A DNA stretch of 64,000 nt from Haliangium sp050303215 (GCF_050303215.1 NZ_JBNLBH010000117.1:24783-88782); one strand, 5' to 3'; positions 1 through 21,295 are shown, counted from the stretch's first letter. Notes: generated by a model not told the origin, from the letters alone. Translations and numbers: made by a program.

Positions 1-2418
<2,418 letters not shown>

Positions 2419-2425
<7 letters not shown>

Positions 2426-3027
2426 TCCTTGCGCCCCCAGCTCTTGTCGTCGTTTTGGACCAGGCCGTCGCACACCACGCGCTGCAGGTGGATGCGGCGC
2501 CAGGTGGTGCGGACCTCGTCCTCGGAGCTGCCGGGCTCGCGCTCGCGGATGACCCGCCAGAGCTGGCGCCGGTGCAGGTTGCTGCGCTCGACCACGTGGG
2601 TGAGCTGGGCCGTGGCCACGGTCTCGGTGCACTCGTCCGGGGTTTGGCGCAGCAGCCCGTCGACCGCCTCACCCACGCACCCGGAGACCAGGAGCTGATC
2701 GATCCACTCGGCGTCGGTGCGCACGTCGCTGTAGAGCTGGACCACCTCGCCCAGGGTGCTCTTGCTCAGGTCGGGGTTCTTGGCCTCCAGCGCGTCGCGG
2801 GTCATGTCCTCGCCCTTGGGCTGAATGGAGGCCTGTTCGAGGTCGTTCTCCAAGGCTCGGAACTCGCCCGCGGCCTGCTGTTCGAGCGCGGTCTTCTGAT
2901 CGGTGAGCACCACGTCGGGGGCGGACACGCAGCCGGCGGCCACGGTCACCAGGGCCAGGAGCAAGCAGGGACCGGCGGCGAGGGCCGCGGCCGGCAGGGT
3001 CGGGGGCGATGTCGGGGTCGGGGTCAT
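2419..3027 (-). CDS. Lipoprotein, possibly DUF1318/YdbL-like
   Basis: This 202-residue protein has a hydrophobic signal and a lipobox (LVTVAAGC), so it should be lipid-anchored. The mature part starts with VSAPDVVLTDQKTALEQQA, resembling the start of DUF1318-type lipoproteins, and continues as a charged helical protein with three further cysteines. It starts one base after the stop of the large AsmA/YdbH-like gene and overlaps the next gene by 7 bases, so all three form one operon. In E. coli, ydbH is followed by the lipoprotein gene ynbE and by ydbL (DUF1318). The arrangement here looks analogous, but the family assignment is from memory of motifs. A plain orphan lipoprotein is the alternative. 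Confidence 0.62.
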
Positions 3028-3028
3028 C

Positions 3029-6000
3029 TCAACTTCCTTGGCCGGGCGTTCCTGAGCCCGTTCCTTGGCCGGCGCCGCCGTCGGCGTCGGGAGCGTTGGG
3101 GTCGTCGTCGGTTGCTTCGGGCGCGCCTTCGGGCGCGCCGTCGGCGGAGTCGGTCTCCTTGCCGGGCGGGGACCCGCCCAGGCCCAGGTCGAGGTCGAGG
3201 TACGGGGCCACGTACAGGTTGAGCAGCGGGCCCAGGGCGATGCCCGTGATCTCGTCGATGCGGACCGCGCCGGCCGCGCCGCCGAGGTCGAGCTTGGCGG
3301 CCAGGAAGCCGTCCTTCATGCGGATGCGCAAGAACTCGGGGTAGCCCACCTTGAGCCCGAGCCGGGCCCGGTTGACCGATACGTCCTCGTGGTACGGATC
3401 GATGACGTCGAGGATGGCGTACAGGTGGGCCCGGCTCATGCGCAGCACCTGAATGCTGCCTTCGAGGGCCAGGTCGGTGGGCACGAAGGTGACGGTGGCG
3501 TTGGCGTCCAGGACCTCTTTGCTGCCGCCCGGGTGCAGGCCGGTGGCGTTGCCCCGGAACAGCAGCCGCGGGCGCTGGTTGCGGATGTCGACCACGAGCT
3601 GACCGGACACCTGTCCACCCAGGACCCCGAGCTCGAGCTGGTCGAGGGCCAGGGTGTCGCGTTCGAAGCGCAGGTTGCCGGCGATGGGGCTGATGGTCGT
3701 GCCCATGACCTCGACCTCGCGGATGGCCAGGAAGTGGCGGCCGCGCAGGAACGGGTGCACGTCGAGGAAGCGGGTGCGCGAGTACAGGTTGCGGGTGGGG
3801 CCTTCGAGCAGCACCACCCGGCCGTCGGGCAGCAGCGCGACCCCGGCGACCAGGGGGATGTTGCCGTCGAAGCCGGCGACGCGCACGCCGGCCTCGGGCA
3901 TGTCCACGCCCACGTCGTCGAACTCGGCCCGGACCGCGACCTGGAACGCGGTGAGGTCACCGGACTCGACCTCGAAGGGGAGCTCGAAGCGGCCGCTGAG
4001 GCGGGGGCCGCCGGGCAGCACCACCCGGCTCAGATCCTGGCGCACCATGCCCTTGGCGGCCAGGGCCTGGCGACCCGGCAGGCCGGACGCGCCCTCGGCC
4101 CCGGGCACCAGCCGGTCGGCCGCGGCGCTGGCCTCGATCAGGGTGCCGCCGGCGGGGTTCTCGACCCGCAGCTCGTCCAGGCGCAGCGACGCGAGCTGGT
4201 CGACGTGGCCGCGGACCGTGATCTGGGCGTCTTCGATCGGGTAGCCGATGAAGGGCTGCTCGACCTTGGCCACCTGGGTGCGGGTGTCGAGGGTGAGCCG
4301 GCCGCGCTCGGGCGAGGTGCCCTCGGACGACAGGTCGAATGTGTGCTGGAGGTCGACCACGTCGATGCGCTGGTCCTCGCTCACCAGGGTGATGCGCTCG
4401 GTGTTCAGCGCCAGCTTGGCGGCGATGGCGTCGCCCTTGTCGGCCTCGAAGCGGAGGGCGAGCTGGGGCACCTTGGCGCGCTGGTCGGGGCCGCGGTAGT
4501 CCAGGCCGGTGAGGTCCAGGCTCAGCTCCTGCTTGCCGCGCACGGCCGTGACCGGGTCGTCGGCCAGGACCGGGGTGGTGCCGCCGTCGACGAAGCGGCG
4601 GATGAGCCCGGCGAGCTGGCCCTGGCCCTTGACGTCCAGGCGCAGGTCGTCCCAGGCCAGCTTGTGCTCGGCTCGGACCTCGGGGGGCAAGAAGCCCTCC
4701 AGCGGGCCCAGGTTTTCGGCCACGATGTCGAGCTGGTAGTCGAGGCGGCGCGGGCCGCGCGCGTACGAGGCCGACAGCTTGGCGTCCAGGTCGGGGCCGG
4801 TGGCGCGATCCTGACCGTGGAGGGAGAAGGCGAAGTCGACCGCGGGCTTGCGCAGGTCGGCGCGGGCCTCGACGGTGGTGATCAGGGCGGTGTCGTGTTG
4901 GGTCCCGTCCATGGCCAGCGAGGCCAGGCGGACCCGGGCCTTGGCGTCGTAGCTGCGGCGGCCGCCGCGCAGGCCCAGGTCGATGTCGGCGGCGGGGATG
5001 GACAGCTCGGTGCCGCCGGACAGGGCCAGCTTGGGCAGCGCGAGCTTCACCTTGACCCGGCCGTTGGAGCGCATGGGGTCGTTTTGATCGACGGCCAGGC
5101 CGGAGGCGTCCCACGACAGCTCGCCGCCCTGGATCCGAGCCAAGTCCTCGCCCGCGGCCAGGTCGCGCACCTCCAGGCTGCCGATGGGCACCGATCCGGA
5201 CAGGCCCCGAGGCAGGCCCCCGGCCACCCGGGTGCGCAGGTTTACGCCCAGGCGCCGGCCGGCCACGCGCATCTCCGGGGTGGCGAGGTCGAGCCGGGGC
5301 AGGCGCGAGCTGAATCGGACCTGGGCGTTGGCGCGCTCGGGGGCCTCGGGGTCGAGCTCGACCTGCTCGGCCACCAGGCCCAACTGGGCGTCGCGGAGGT
5401 CGACGGTGGCGCCGTCGGCGCGGGCCACCACCTTGCCCAGCGGGATATCGACCCGGAGGTCGAAGGACTCGGGGCTGCGCACCGTGGCGCCCACGTCGAC
5501 CCCGATTTGGGCCAGATCCACCCGTTGGCCGCGGTCGCGCAGCTTGGCCGAGGCCAGGCGCACGCTCACGCTGGCGTCGGCGGGCTGGGCGAAGTCGGGG
5601 TCGAGGTCGGCCAGGTTCCACTCCAGCGACAGCCCGGCCAGCTCGACGCTGGGGCCGCGCTTGCCCTGGCTGAGCTCGACCCGCTCGATGGGCAGCTTGC
5701 CGGTCACGGCCGCGCGCTCGCCCAGGCCGACCTCGGTCTCGAAGCCGAGACCGCGCACGCCCACGTGGCTGTTGGTCTCGGGCTGGTCGAGGTCGAGCTG
5801 TTCCAGTCCGGCCCGGACCCGGAGCGTGCCCCGGCTGTCCACGGGCTCGATCGGGTTGACCGCGAACTCGTCGGCGCCGGCCGTGAGCGTCAGCCCGGCC
5901 ACCGTGACCTGCTCGCCGGTCGCGGACAAGAGCTCGACCCGGCCGACCTGGAGCTCGCTGTCGAGCTTGCCCCCGAGCGGGGCCTGCAGATCGGCGTCGA

Positions 6001-7342
6001 GCCGGAAGCGGGTCTCGCTCACGGCCACGCGCTGCTCGTCCTGCTCGGCGCGGGCGGCGCCGACCTTGGCCTCGACGGTCACCCGGCCGCGCTCGACCAC
6101 GAGCCGGTCGAGATCGATGGCGAGGTCGCGGATGTCGTACGACAGCTCGGTGTCGGTCAAGGTCACGCCGGGCACGAAGGCGGACACGTAGCCGAGCATG
6201 CGGGCGCCGTCGACGTGGCCGCTGAGGCGATCGAGCGCGGGCGCGATGGCGCCCTCGGGGCGGTCGTTCAGCGTGGCCGCGAGCTCGGCGGTGGCGGCCC
6301 CGTCGAGCAGGCGCAGAGTGGCCATGCGCACGGTGGTGCGCTGGTTTTGGGGGTCGAAGGTGGTAGCGATGCCGAGGCGGACGATCTCGTCGGGCAGCTC
6401 GGCGGCCGGGACCAGGTCCTGGCCGACCAGGTCGGCGTTCACGGCCAGCTCGATCGTGTCCCGGGCGGGCGCGCGGATGTCGGTGCCGAGGCGAAGGTCC
6501 AGGCGCCGGGTCTTAGTGTCCGCGTCCGCGCCGGGGCCGGGCTCGGTGATGACCGCCGCCAGCTTGTCGTCGTCGCAGCCGCCGATGTGGATGTCGGTGG
6601 CCAGGGCGCCGGCTTCGACCCGGAACGGGCCGCGCACGCACAGATCGCCGAGCTGGGTGCGGCGGATGACGGTGTCGTTCTCGATGTCGACGAGCTCGAC
6701 CGAGATGTCGCTCAGATCGATGGCCTGGACCTCGATCGGCGGCAAGGTCTCGGCGATGAGGCGCGACAGCGGGGCCGCGGGCTCCTCGGGCGGCGGGGGC
6801 TCCTCGGTGGCGAACTGCTCGGCCAGCTTGGCCACCGAGGAGCCGCCGTGCTCATCGGTGACCTGGTGCAGGGACAGACCCGAGAGCTCGATCTTGGACA
6901 CCAGCGGCTTGTCGGAGGTGAGCGACCAGAAGTCCCACTTGACGTCGAGGCGCTCGAGCTGGAGCAGGTAGGGGGCGTGCTTGGTGTACGGCTCGGGAGT
7001 GCGGATGCGCAGGTTGGTGGCGTGCAGCTCACCGCCGAAGGCCTGGACCGAGAGCTGGTCGTATTCGAGCCCGAGCCCGAAGTCATCGACGACCGTGTCC
7101 TGGACCCAGGTGGCGACAGTGGGGCTGTCGAGGTTGCGCAAGACGACGATGACCAAGCTCAGCGTGGCCACCACCAGGAGCACGATCACGAACAGGCTCC
7201 AGCCGGTGATCCGGACCGCGCGCCGGCGCTTGGGTCGGGGTAAGGCGACGGCTCCGGCGGCGCCGTCGAGCTTGGGCTCGGGCGGGCCGGCGGCCGGGTC
7301 GCCGGGAGAGGGAGGCTGCGAAGGAGACGTGGGCGCGCTCAC
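3029..7342 (-). CDS. Large AsmA/YdbH-like inner-membrane-anchored envelope protein
   Basis: A 1437-residue protein with a Pro-rich cytoplasmic tail (1-40), a KRRRAVR stop-transfer edge and a single membrane helix at about 46-68. A very long periplasmic part follows, built of repeating beta-strand patterns (xLxVxxGxVxL). The first periplasmic section (VEDFGLGLEYDQLSVQAF-like opening, then LHATNLRIRTPEP) resembles an AsmA domain. The C-terminus has VDASVTF-like strands and ends with IDEITGIALGPLLNLYVAP, reminiscent of YdbH-type proteins. Such proteins bridge the envelope and move phospholipid between membranes. The start is GTG, supported by GGAG five bases upstream (GGAGTCCCGGTG). It is first in a three-gene operon with a lipoprotein and a propeller/TPR protein. 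The C-terminal tail is acidic, with Asp/Gly/Pro low complexity. Confidence 0.72.
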   Translation of the reverse strand: MSAPTSPSQPPSPGDPAAGPPEPKLDGAAGAVALPRPKRRRAVRITGWSLFVIVLLVVATLSLVIVVLRNLDSPTVATWVQDTVVDDFGLGLEYDQLSVQAFGGELHATNLRIRTPEPYTKHAPYLLQLERLDVKWDFWSLTSDKPLVSKIELSGLSLHQVTDEHGGSSVAKLAEQFATEEPPPPEEPAAPLSRLIAETLPPIEVQAIDLSDISVELVDIENDTVIRRTQLGDLCVRGPFRVEAGALATDIHIGGCDDDKLAAVITEPGPGADADTKTRRLDLRLGTDIRAPARDTIELAVNADLVGQDLVPAAELPDEIVRLGIATTFDPQNQRTTVRMATLRLLDGAATAELAATLNDRPEGAIAPALDRLSGHVDGARMLGYVSAFVPGVTLTDTELSYDIRDLAIDLDRLVVERGRVTVEAKVGAARAEQDEQRVAVSETRFRLDADLQAPLGGKLDSELQVGRVELLSATGEQVTVAGLTLTAGADEFAVNPIEPVDSRGTLRVRAGLEQLDLDQPETNSHVGVRGLGFETEVGLGERAAVTGKLPIERVELSQGKRGPSVELAGLSLEWNLADLDPDFAQPADASVSVRLASAKLRDRGQRVDLAQIGVDVGATVRSPESFDLRVDIPLGKVVARADGATVDLRDAQLGLVAEQVELDPEAPERANAQVRFSSRLPRLDLATPEMRVAGRRLGVNLRTRVAGGLPRGLSGSVPIGSLEVRDLAAGEDLARIQGGELSWDASGLAVDQNDPMRSNGRVKVKLALPKLALSGGTELSIPAADIDLGLRGGRRSYDAKARVRLASLAMDGTQHDTALITTVEARADLRKPAVDFAFSLHGQDRATGPDLDAKLSASYARGPRRLDYQLDIVAENLGPLEGFLPPEVRAEHKLAWDDLRLDVKGQGQLAGLIRRFVDGGTTPVLADDPVTAVRGKQELSLDLTGLDYRGPDQRAKVPQLALRFEADKGDAIAAKLALNTERITLVSEDQRIDVVDLQHTFDLSSEGTSPERGRLTLDTRTQVAKVEQPFIGYPIEDAQITVRGHVDQLASLRLDELRVENPAGGTLIEASAAADRLVPGAEGASGLPGRQALAAKGMVRQDLSRVVLPGGPRLSGRFELPFEVESGDLTAFQVAVRAEFDDVGVDMPEAGVRVAGFDGNIPLVAGVALLPDGRVVLLEGPTRNLYSRTRFLDVHPFLRGRHFLAIREVEVMGTTISPIAGNLRFERDTLALDQLELGVLGGQVSGQLVVDIRNQRPRLLFRGNATGLHPGGSKEVLDANATVTFVPTDLALEGSIQVLRMSRAHLYAILDVIDPYHEDVSVNRARLGLKVGYPEFLRIRMKDGFLAAKLDLGGAAGAVRIDEITGIALGPLLNLYVAPYLDLDLGLGGSPPGKETDSADGAPEGAPEATDDDPNAPDADGGAGQGTGSGTPGQGS

Positions 7343-7491
7343 CGGGACTCCATGGGGGAGGTATCACGTCGGGACGGCGAGAACCGCCGGTCGAGGTCCA
7401 CCGACTATGGCAGAGGCGGCCCCCGATGGACAAGATCGCGGACCCGGCCCCGGCACGGCGGTCGGGCCGGGAGTGCCCGGGCGCACACGCG

Positions 7492-7659
7492 GCAGTAAGC
7501 CGTGGCGAGTGCGACGAAAACGCGGTCAGGCCTGCAGTAAGCCGTGGCAAGTGCGATGAAAACGCGGTCAGGCCTGCAGTAAGCCGTAGCGAGTGCGATG
7601 AAAACGCGGTCAGGCCTGCAGTAAGCCGTAGCGAGTGCGACGAAAATGCGGTCAGGCCG
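7492..7659. repeat. Tandem array A: four 42-bp units
   Basis: Four direct repeats of exactly 42 bp begin at 7492, 7534, 7576 and 7618, each opening with GCAGTAAGCCGT and containing GAAAACGCGGTCAGGCC. Units differ at a few positions. The array lies between the start of the envelope operon and array B. 42 is a multiple of three and the units lack stops, so spurious frames with 14-residue repeats run through it. No start signal or codon bias supports coding. Bases 7343-7491 before it probably hold the promoter of the envelope operon; no clear box was found. Confidence 0.93.
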
Positions 7660-7801
7660 GGAGCGAGCGAGATCGAACAGTGCCTCGACGCGGACAGGTG
7701 GTCAGTGAGCGGTGCGGGGTAGGCCAGACCTGCTGTCAGGTCATGGCGCGACTCGCGACGGGTGGTCTGACAGTGTTCATCTCGTGGCAGAAGCGCTTGG
7801 C

Positions 7802-8029
7802 GGAGGGGCTGACCGCAGATCGATCGTGTCCGAAACGGGGATCGGAGGGGCCGACCGCAGATTGGTCGTGTTCGAAACGGGTTTCGGAGGAGCTGACCGC
7901 AGATCGGTCGTGTCCGAAACGGGTATCGGAGGGGCTGACCGCGGATCAATCGTGTCCGAAACGGGTATCGGAGGGGCTGACCGCGGATCGGTCGTGTCCG
8001 AAACGGGTATCGGAGGAGCTGACCACGGA

Positions 8030-8032
<3 letters not shown>
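7802..8032. repeat. Tandem array B: five and a half 42-bp units abutting a gene 3' end
   Basis: Five full units begin at 7802, 7844, 7886, 7928 and 7970, each of the form GGAGGGGCTGACCGC followed by GTGTCCGAAACGGG. A sixth, partial unit from 8012 runs into the stop codon of the PMI-PMM fusion gene (8030-8032). The period is 42 bp, as in array A, but the sequence differs. The 9-mer CTGACCGCG of array B is also found in array A read on the opposite strand, which suggests distant relation in inverted orientation. Bases 7660-7801 between the arrays contain nothing recognisable. Confidence 0.93.
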
Positions 8033-11185
<3,153 letters not shown>

Positions 11186-11203
11186 GGTGGCGGCCGACGC
11201 CGC

Positions 11204-11740
<537 letters not shown>

Positions 11741-11742
11741 GC

Positions 11743-14292
<2,550 letters not shown>

Positions 14293-14362
14293 GGTGGGTC
14301 GCTCGCTGGGGCTGTTTAGCCAGGTGTGGGCCAGGTGTGGCCCATGTGTGGGGGGAGGCGGC

Positions 14363-14998
<636 letters not shown>

Positions 14999-15231
14999 CG
15001 GGTCGCTCCTTGGAAGTAGGGGAAGCCGCTTCACGGCTGCGAAAAGGGCGGCAGTGTGGCACGCGCGCGCAGGCCTTGCAACGCCGGGTGCTGCCGCAAC
15101 GGCGGAGGCGCGGCTGCAATCCTGCGCGTCGATCGGGGCTGGTCAGGGCTGGTCGTACGGCCGATCGGTCGCGGCCGCCCCGCGCAGCGATGCAAGGTCG
15201 CCGACGCTCGACGGCGCGCTTCGACAGCCTG

Positions 15232-16146
15232 CTAGATGTCGAGCTGGGCGCGCCAGAGAAGGTAGTCGCGCAGGCGCTGCCAGCACAGCAGATAGGCCCG
15301 GGTCTTCTCGCTCACCCAGCCGAAGCGGAAGAAGCGCTCGACGTGCACGAACGCGGGGCCGCGATCGGCCCGCGCCAGGGCCGCCAGGTGGCCGGGCAAG
15401 ACCTCGCCGAAGCGGGCCAGGGCGCCGGCGCCGACACAGGCCACCACGTCCTGCAAGGGGGCGCTGAGCGAGGCGATGGCGCCGGTGTTCAGGCTGGCGG
15501 CCCCGCGCTGGACCCGCCAGTGTACGCGCATGCGGGCCGGGACCCGGCCCTCGCCCAGGGGCTGGAACGAGCCCTCGATGCGCAGGGTGCCGGACACGGG
15601 TACGGCCCGGCTGGCGCGCGGGCGCAGGTTCTGGCCGGGGGTGACGGTGAGCGGCGGCTCCAGCGAGCTGCCCAGGGACAGGCGCATGATCACCGAGCGA
15701 TCCTCGCGGTACACGGTGCCGCGGTAGCTGTCGACGAGGGTGCCGCCGCGGGCGCCGGTGGCCCGGTCGCGCAGGCCCTCGATGTCGATCTCGGCCTCGG
15801 CCGTGGCCGCCAGGCGGCGGTCGGCCGCGCTCACCAGGCGCTCGAGCAAGACCTCGCGCGACACCACGTCCACGGCCTGGCGCAGCAGCGCGTACTCCAT
15901 GCGCTCGTCAGCGATGCCGCGAATCCGGCAGTAGCGCCCAACCTCGTCCGTCGTCACCGCCTCGGGCCGAGCCACCCGTCGCAGCGCGGCGTCCAGGACC
16001 TGGATGGCGTCCTCGGGGTCGATCGCAAAGCACGCCCGGCCCTGGAATCGTACCGGCAGCGCGAGCGAGGGACGGTCGGGAGTGGCCGGGCGGTCGCGTC
16101 GCTCAGCGGTGTACGGGACAGCCATGCTCGGGTTGTATCTCGCCAT
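15232..16146 (-). CDS. Conserved-looking hypothetical protein
   Basis: I do not recognise this 304-residue protein. It has no signal peptide or membrane helix. It contains a section rich in Arg/Glu/Ala helices (about 30-120), then strands such as GTLVDSYRGTVYREDRSVIMRL and PVSGTLRIEGSFQPL, then a helical end rich in aromatic residues (FFRFGWVSEKTRAYLLCWQRL). The chosen start, MARYNPSMAVPY, has AAGGAG 10 bases upstream. A start 33 bases further out (MKPLRSRRAP) has no signal. It stands alone, separated from adk by more than 200 bases and from the XRE gene by about 450. The upstream gap holds a direct repeat that may be its control site. Confidence 0.6.
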   Translation of the reverse strand: MARYNPSMAVPYTAERRDRPATPDRPSLALPVRFQGRACFAIDPEDAIQVLDAALRRVARPEAVTTDEVGRYCRIRGIADERMEYALLRQAVDVVSREVLLERLVSAADRRLAATAEAEIDIEGLRDRATGARGGTLVDSYRGTVYREDRSVIMRLSLGSSLEPPLTVTPGQNLRPRASRAVPVSGTLRIEGSFQPLGEGRVPARMRVHWRVQRGAASLNTGAIASLSAPLQDVVACVGAGALARFGEVLPGHLAALARADRGPAFVHVERFFRFGWVSEKTRAYLLCWQRLRDYLLWRAQLDI

Positions 16147-16599
16147 GCTGGGTGCTCTCCTTGATCGAAGAGGCTTCATACAAGCGGTGTGCCAGGCGCG
16201 GGAGCGCGCGAACGTTCACTCGCAGACTGGGTACAGAGCTTACACAAGTGTTGCCGATCGCGACTCGTGTTGCCAATCGCAACGTCGTGAGTGTGACGGA
16301 TTGAAGCACGGCGAGAACGTAGTGACGAGTGTGCACCAACGCCGCGCCGAGATCGTGCGCGACCCAGAAGGGTGGCCTGGAGGCGCTGCGGAACCGGACC
16401 TCGACGGCCGGCCTCGGCGGTGACACCGACCCGACACGCTGCTGCGGACCACCAGCGCGCATTACACCCTGCCTGTCGAGTCCGAACCGGACCGGCGTGG
16501 GCGCCTGGCTCGTCCCGGGGCCGGCGCGAGATGACCCGGCGCCGCTGGCCACGAGCCGAGAGGATATGAGCCGCGCCGGCGGTGCGCCAGCGGACGGCG
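16147..16599. other. Intergenic region upstream of the 304-residue orphan
   Basis: About 450 bases without a credible gene between the orphan gene and the XRE regulator. It includes a slightly AT-richer part (16220-16310) carrying a near-perfect direct repeat, listed separately. No tRNA-like or terminator-like structure was seen. Confidence 0.5.
16248..16282. promoter_or_regulatory. Direct repeat GTGTTGCC(G/A)ATCGC, candidate operator
   Basis: GTGTTGCCGATCGCGA (16248-16263) and GTGTTGCCAATCGCAA (16267-16282) are direct repeats with 14 of 16 matching bases and a 19-bp offset, about two helical turns. They lie about 100 bases upstream of the 304-residue gene and between it and the XRE regulator, so a regulator-binding site is plausible. 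This is inferred from pattern alone. Confidence 0.35.
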
Positions 16600-16980
16600 T
16601 CAGCGCCCCTCGAGCTCTTTGACCAGCAGGGTCACCAGGCGCAAGGTCGCGGGTGTCGCCTCTCGTAACCGCCGGGCCAGGCGACGTAGCTCCGGCGGAT
16701 CCTTGGGCGGGGCCGGGGCCCCCGGGGGCGCCTTGCTCTTGCTGCGCCGAATGCGTTCCTCGGTCTCGGCGCGGCCGATGAGAACGTCCGCGTCGACGCC
16801 GAGCGCCGAGCTGATTCGCGCCAGCGTGGGTACGCTCGGCAGTGCGTTGCCACGCTCGATCCGAGCGTAGAATTCCGCACTTACGCCAATCTTCTCGGCT
16901 GCGTCTTCTTGAGTCAGGCTGAGCTTGTTCCTGGCGGAACGCGCTGCCTTGCCTATGGATTCTGCCAGTTCTTTGTCCAT
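16600..16980 (-). CDS. XRE-family helix-turn-helix regulator
   Basis: A 126-residue DNA-binding protein. The HTH_3 domain spans about residues 8-68, with the pattern RNKLSLTQEDAAEKIGVS, then AEFYARIERGNALPSVPTL, then LARISSALGVDADVL. The first part is the helix-turn-helix, and IERG is the usual turn after the recognition helix. After it comes a Lys/Pro-rich linker and a C-terminal helix, LRLVTLLVKELEGR. The start, MDKELAESIGKAARSARNK, has weak AGGGG just upstream; GTG three codons earlier is not preferred. Such regulators often bind their own promoters, and an inverted repeat lies about 40 bases upstream. The target genes are unknown; the neighbouring OmpA gene is on the same strand, upstream. 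Confidence 0.85.
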   Translation of the reverse strand: MDKELAESIGKAARSARNKLSLTQEDAAEKIGVSAEFYARIERGNALPSVPTLARISSALGVDADVLIGRAETEERIRRSKSKAPPGAPAPPKDPPELRRLARRLREATPATLRLVTLLVKELEGR

Positions 16981-17017
16981 CACCCCTAACCAACTGGTAG
17001 GATCTGATGGATACGAT

Positions 17018-17036
17018 TGTTCCCCTCGCTCGAACA
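17018..17036. promoter_or_regulatory. Inverted repeat TGTTC-N9-GAACA upstream of the XRE gene
   Basis: Half-sites TGTTC (17018-17022) and GAACA (17032-17036) are perfect inverted repeats centred about 47 bases upstream of the XRE start. A further TTGTTC occurs at 17056-17061. The position fits an autoregulatory operator, but the half-sites are short. The rest of 16981-17221 shows nothing else. Confidence 0.3.
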
Positions 17037-17221
17037 GGGACGGAGAGGTTCCTTTGTTCAACCCGAACCGACAGGGCAGCCATCGGGTCGACCGCGACGG
17101 GCCCCGGGAGGGCGGATTGGGATCACGCAGGCGTGCGCCGACGGTCGCGCGGGCCCGTCGAGGTCGAGCGGAAGCCGGACCCGGGCCGGACCCGGGGCTG
17201 AACCATGGACCGGGCGAGGGG

Positions 17222-18487
17222 TTACTCGCCGCCGGCGCCGAGGCCGAGGCGGTCGAGCTGCTCGGCGACGGGCACGCCGGGCACCAGCACGTGGATGGTG
17301 ACGCGCCGGTTGCGGGCGCCATCGCGGCGTTCGGTGGTGACCGGGCGGCGGGCGCCGTGGGCCCAGATCTCGAGCCGGCGCGGGTCCACGCCGAGCTCGA
17401 CCAGGAGCGCGCGTGCGGCTTCGGCCCGGCGCCGGGACAGATCGTCGGCCTGGTCGGGAGTGTCGGCCTCGCGGGGGCCGGCGTGGCCGACCACGACCAG
17501 CTTGACGGCGCTGTATTGGGCGAGCACCTCGGCGATCTCACGGGCCCGGGCGTTGGCGCCGCGGGCCAGGCGCTCGGAGCCGGCGCGGAAGTGGAGGGCG
17601 CCGTCGTCCTCGGCCAGGGCGCGCAGGGCGGCGGGGATCTCGTCGGGGCAGCCGTCGTTGTCGCGGTAGCCGTTGACCCGCTCGGGCGCCATCCGACACT
17701 GGTCGACCTCGTCGAGGACTTCGTCGCGGTCGTCGTCGATGTCGGGGCAGCCGTCGCCGTCCTCGAACCCGTCGTGGTCCTCGTCGCGGTCGGGGCAGCG
17801 ATCGGCGTCATCGACGACGCCGTCGCCGTCGCTGTCGGCGACCTCGGCCGCGGGCGCGGGGGCGGCCGCGGACGGGGCTCGGCCGAAGGTGTAGTACAGG
17901 CCGGCCAGGAGCTCGAACTCGAAGGTGGCCAGGTCCACCCCCCGGGCCGGGAGCAGGGCCGAGCGGACCTCGAAGCGCAGGCTCCAACCGCCGTCGCGGG
18001 GCAGGCGCACACCGGCCCCGGCCTGGACGTCGGCCAGGAGATCGTTGGTGATGACCGAGCTGTCGGACGACAGCGACACCGGCAGGCCCAGGCCGAGGGT
18101 GGCGAAGGGCTCGAACCCGGCCACGGTGCCGCCGCCGAGGCGGGCCTGGAGGCGGGGGGTGATCACGGCCACGAACGCTTCGGGATCGGTATCCCGGGAC
18201 GTGGTCGGCGACACCGGCAGCTCGCCCTCGATCGCGATCACGGGGCTCAACACGTAGCCGAGGCGGAGCCCCATGACCACCGAGCTCGACAGGCTGGGCC
18301 CGTCCTCGGCGATCGCGCCCAGGGGGCTGCGGGCCGAGAAGGTGTGCGCCCCCAGCGACGCGCCGAGCTCCCAGTAGCCGGCGTCGCCATCGTCTCCGCC
18401 CGGTGCCGGCTGGGCTCGGGCCGGGCCCGCGCCGATGGCCGCGACCGACAATATGGTCAGAACCGCAAACCGTGGAAAAATCAGCAT
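17222..18487 (-). CDS. OmpA-family outer-membrane protein with thrombospondin type 3 repeats
   Basis: A 421-residue protein with a signal peptide (to about ARAQ, residue 26). It has a predicted eight-stranded-type beta barrel (about 36-205, strands such as VVMGLRLGYVLSPVIAIEGEL and LLAGLYYTFG). An acidic calcium-binding linker of thrombospondin type 3 repeats follows (about 215-275: DSDGDGVVDDADRCPD, DHDGFEDGDGCPDIDDD). The C-terminus is an OmpA peptidoglycan-binding domain (about 290-400) with LVVVGHAGPREAD, LSRRRAEAARALLVELGVD and ARNRRVTIHV. It ties the outer membrane to the wall. It is transcribed away from the next gene, so 18488-18556 holds divergent promoters. The architecture is common in myxobacteria. 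Confidence 0.9.
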   Translation of the reverse strand: MLIFPRFAVLTILSVAAIGAGPARAQPAPGGDDGDAGYWELGASLGAHTFSARSPLGAIAEDGPSLSSSVVMGLRLGYVLSPVIAIEGELPVSPTTSRDTDPEAFVAVITPRLQARLGGGTVAGFEPFATLGLGLPVSLSSDSSVITNDLLADVQAGAGVRLPRDGGWSLRFEVRSALLPARGVDLATFEFELLAGLYYTFGRAPSAAAPAPAAEVADSDGDGVVDDADRCPDRDEDHDGFEDGDGCPDIDDDRDEVLDEVDQCRMAPERVNGYRDNDGCPDEIPAALRALAEDDGALHFRAGSERLARGANARAREIAEVLAQYSAVKLVVVGHAGPREADTPDQADDLSRRRAEAARALLVELGVDPRRLEIWAHGARRPVTTERRDGARNRRVTIHVLVPGVPVAEQLDRLGLGAGGE

Positions 18488-18556
18488 TCCTCGTCTATAA
18501 CGAAGTCTCGTTCAGGGGCCCTCCGGCCCCGCTGACCTCGCCCTCTCCCTGTGCCC

Positions 18557-20236
<1,680 letters not shown>

Positions 20237-20254
20237 CGGCGTGCGCGGTTGAGT

Positions 20255-20272
20255 CGTCCCGGGCGGGGGACG
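20255..20272. terminator. Possible hairpin between convergent genes
   Basis: CGTCCC (20255-20260) and GGGACG (20267-20272) form a 6-bp GC stem with a 6-base loop. It lies in the 72-base gap between the end of the beta-rich gene and the end of menB. There is no T-run, so termination is only inferred. Confidence 0.3.
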
Positions 20273-20308
20273 TCGCTGCGTCGGGCGCGCGATGGCCGGG
20301 CCGGCCGG

Positions 20309-21205
<897 letters not shown>

Positions 21206-21295
21206 CGCGCCGACCCTATCCCGGAACGCCCGGCGCGTCACCTGCCGGGCGGCCGATCACTGCGTCCAGGCGGCGACTCGTATTATGGTCGCGGC

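Noticed and set aside
3065..7243. A plus-strand frame of about 1390 codons antisense to the AsmA-like gene
   Set aside because: It is a GC-driven shadow: Gly/Ala/Val/His-rich, no domains, no ribosome site, while the minus strand shows a membrane helix and AsmA-like strands.
7426..7722. A 98-codon frame with AVSRSECDENAVRP repeats
   Set aside because: Same artefact in array A; no ribosome site and no codon preference.
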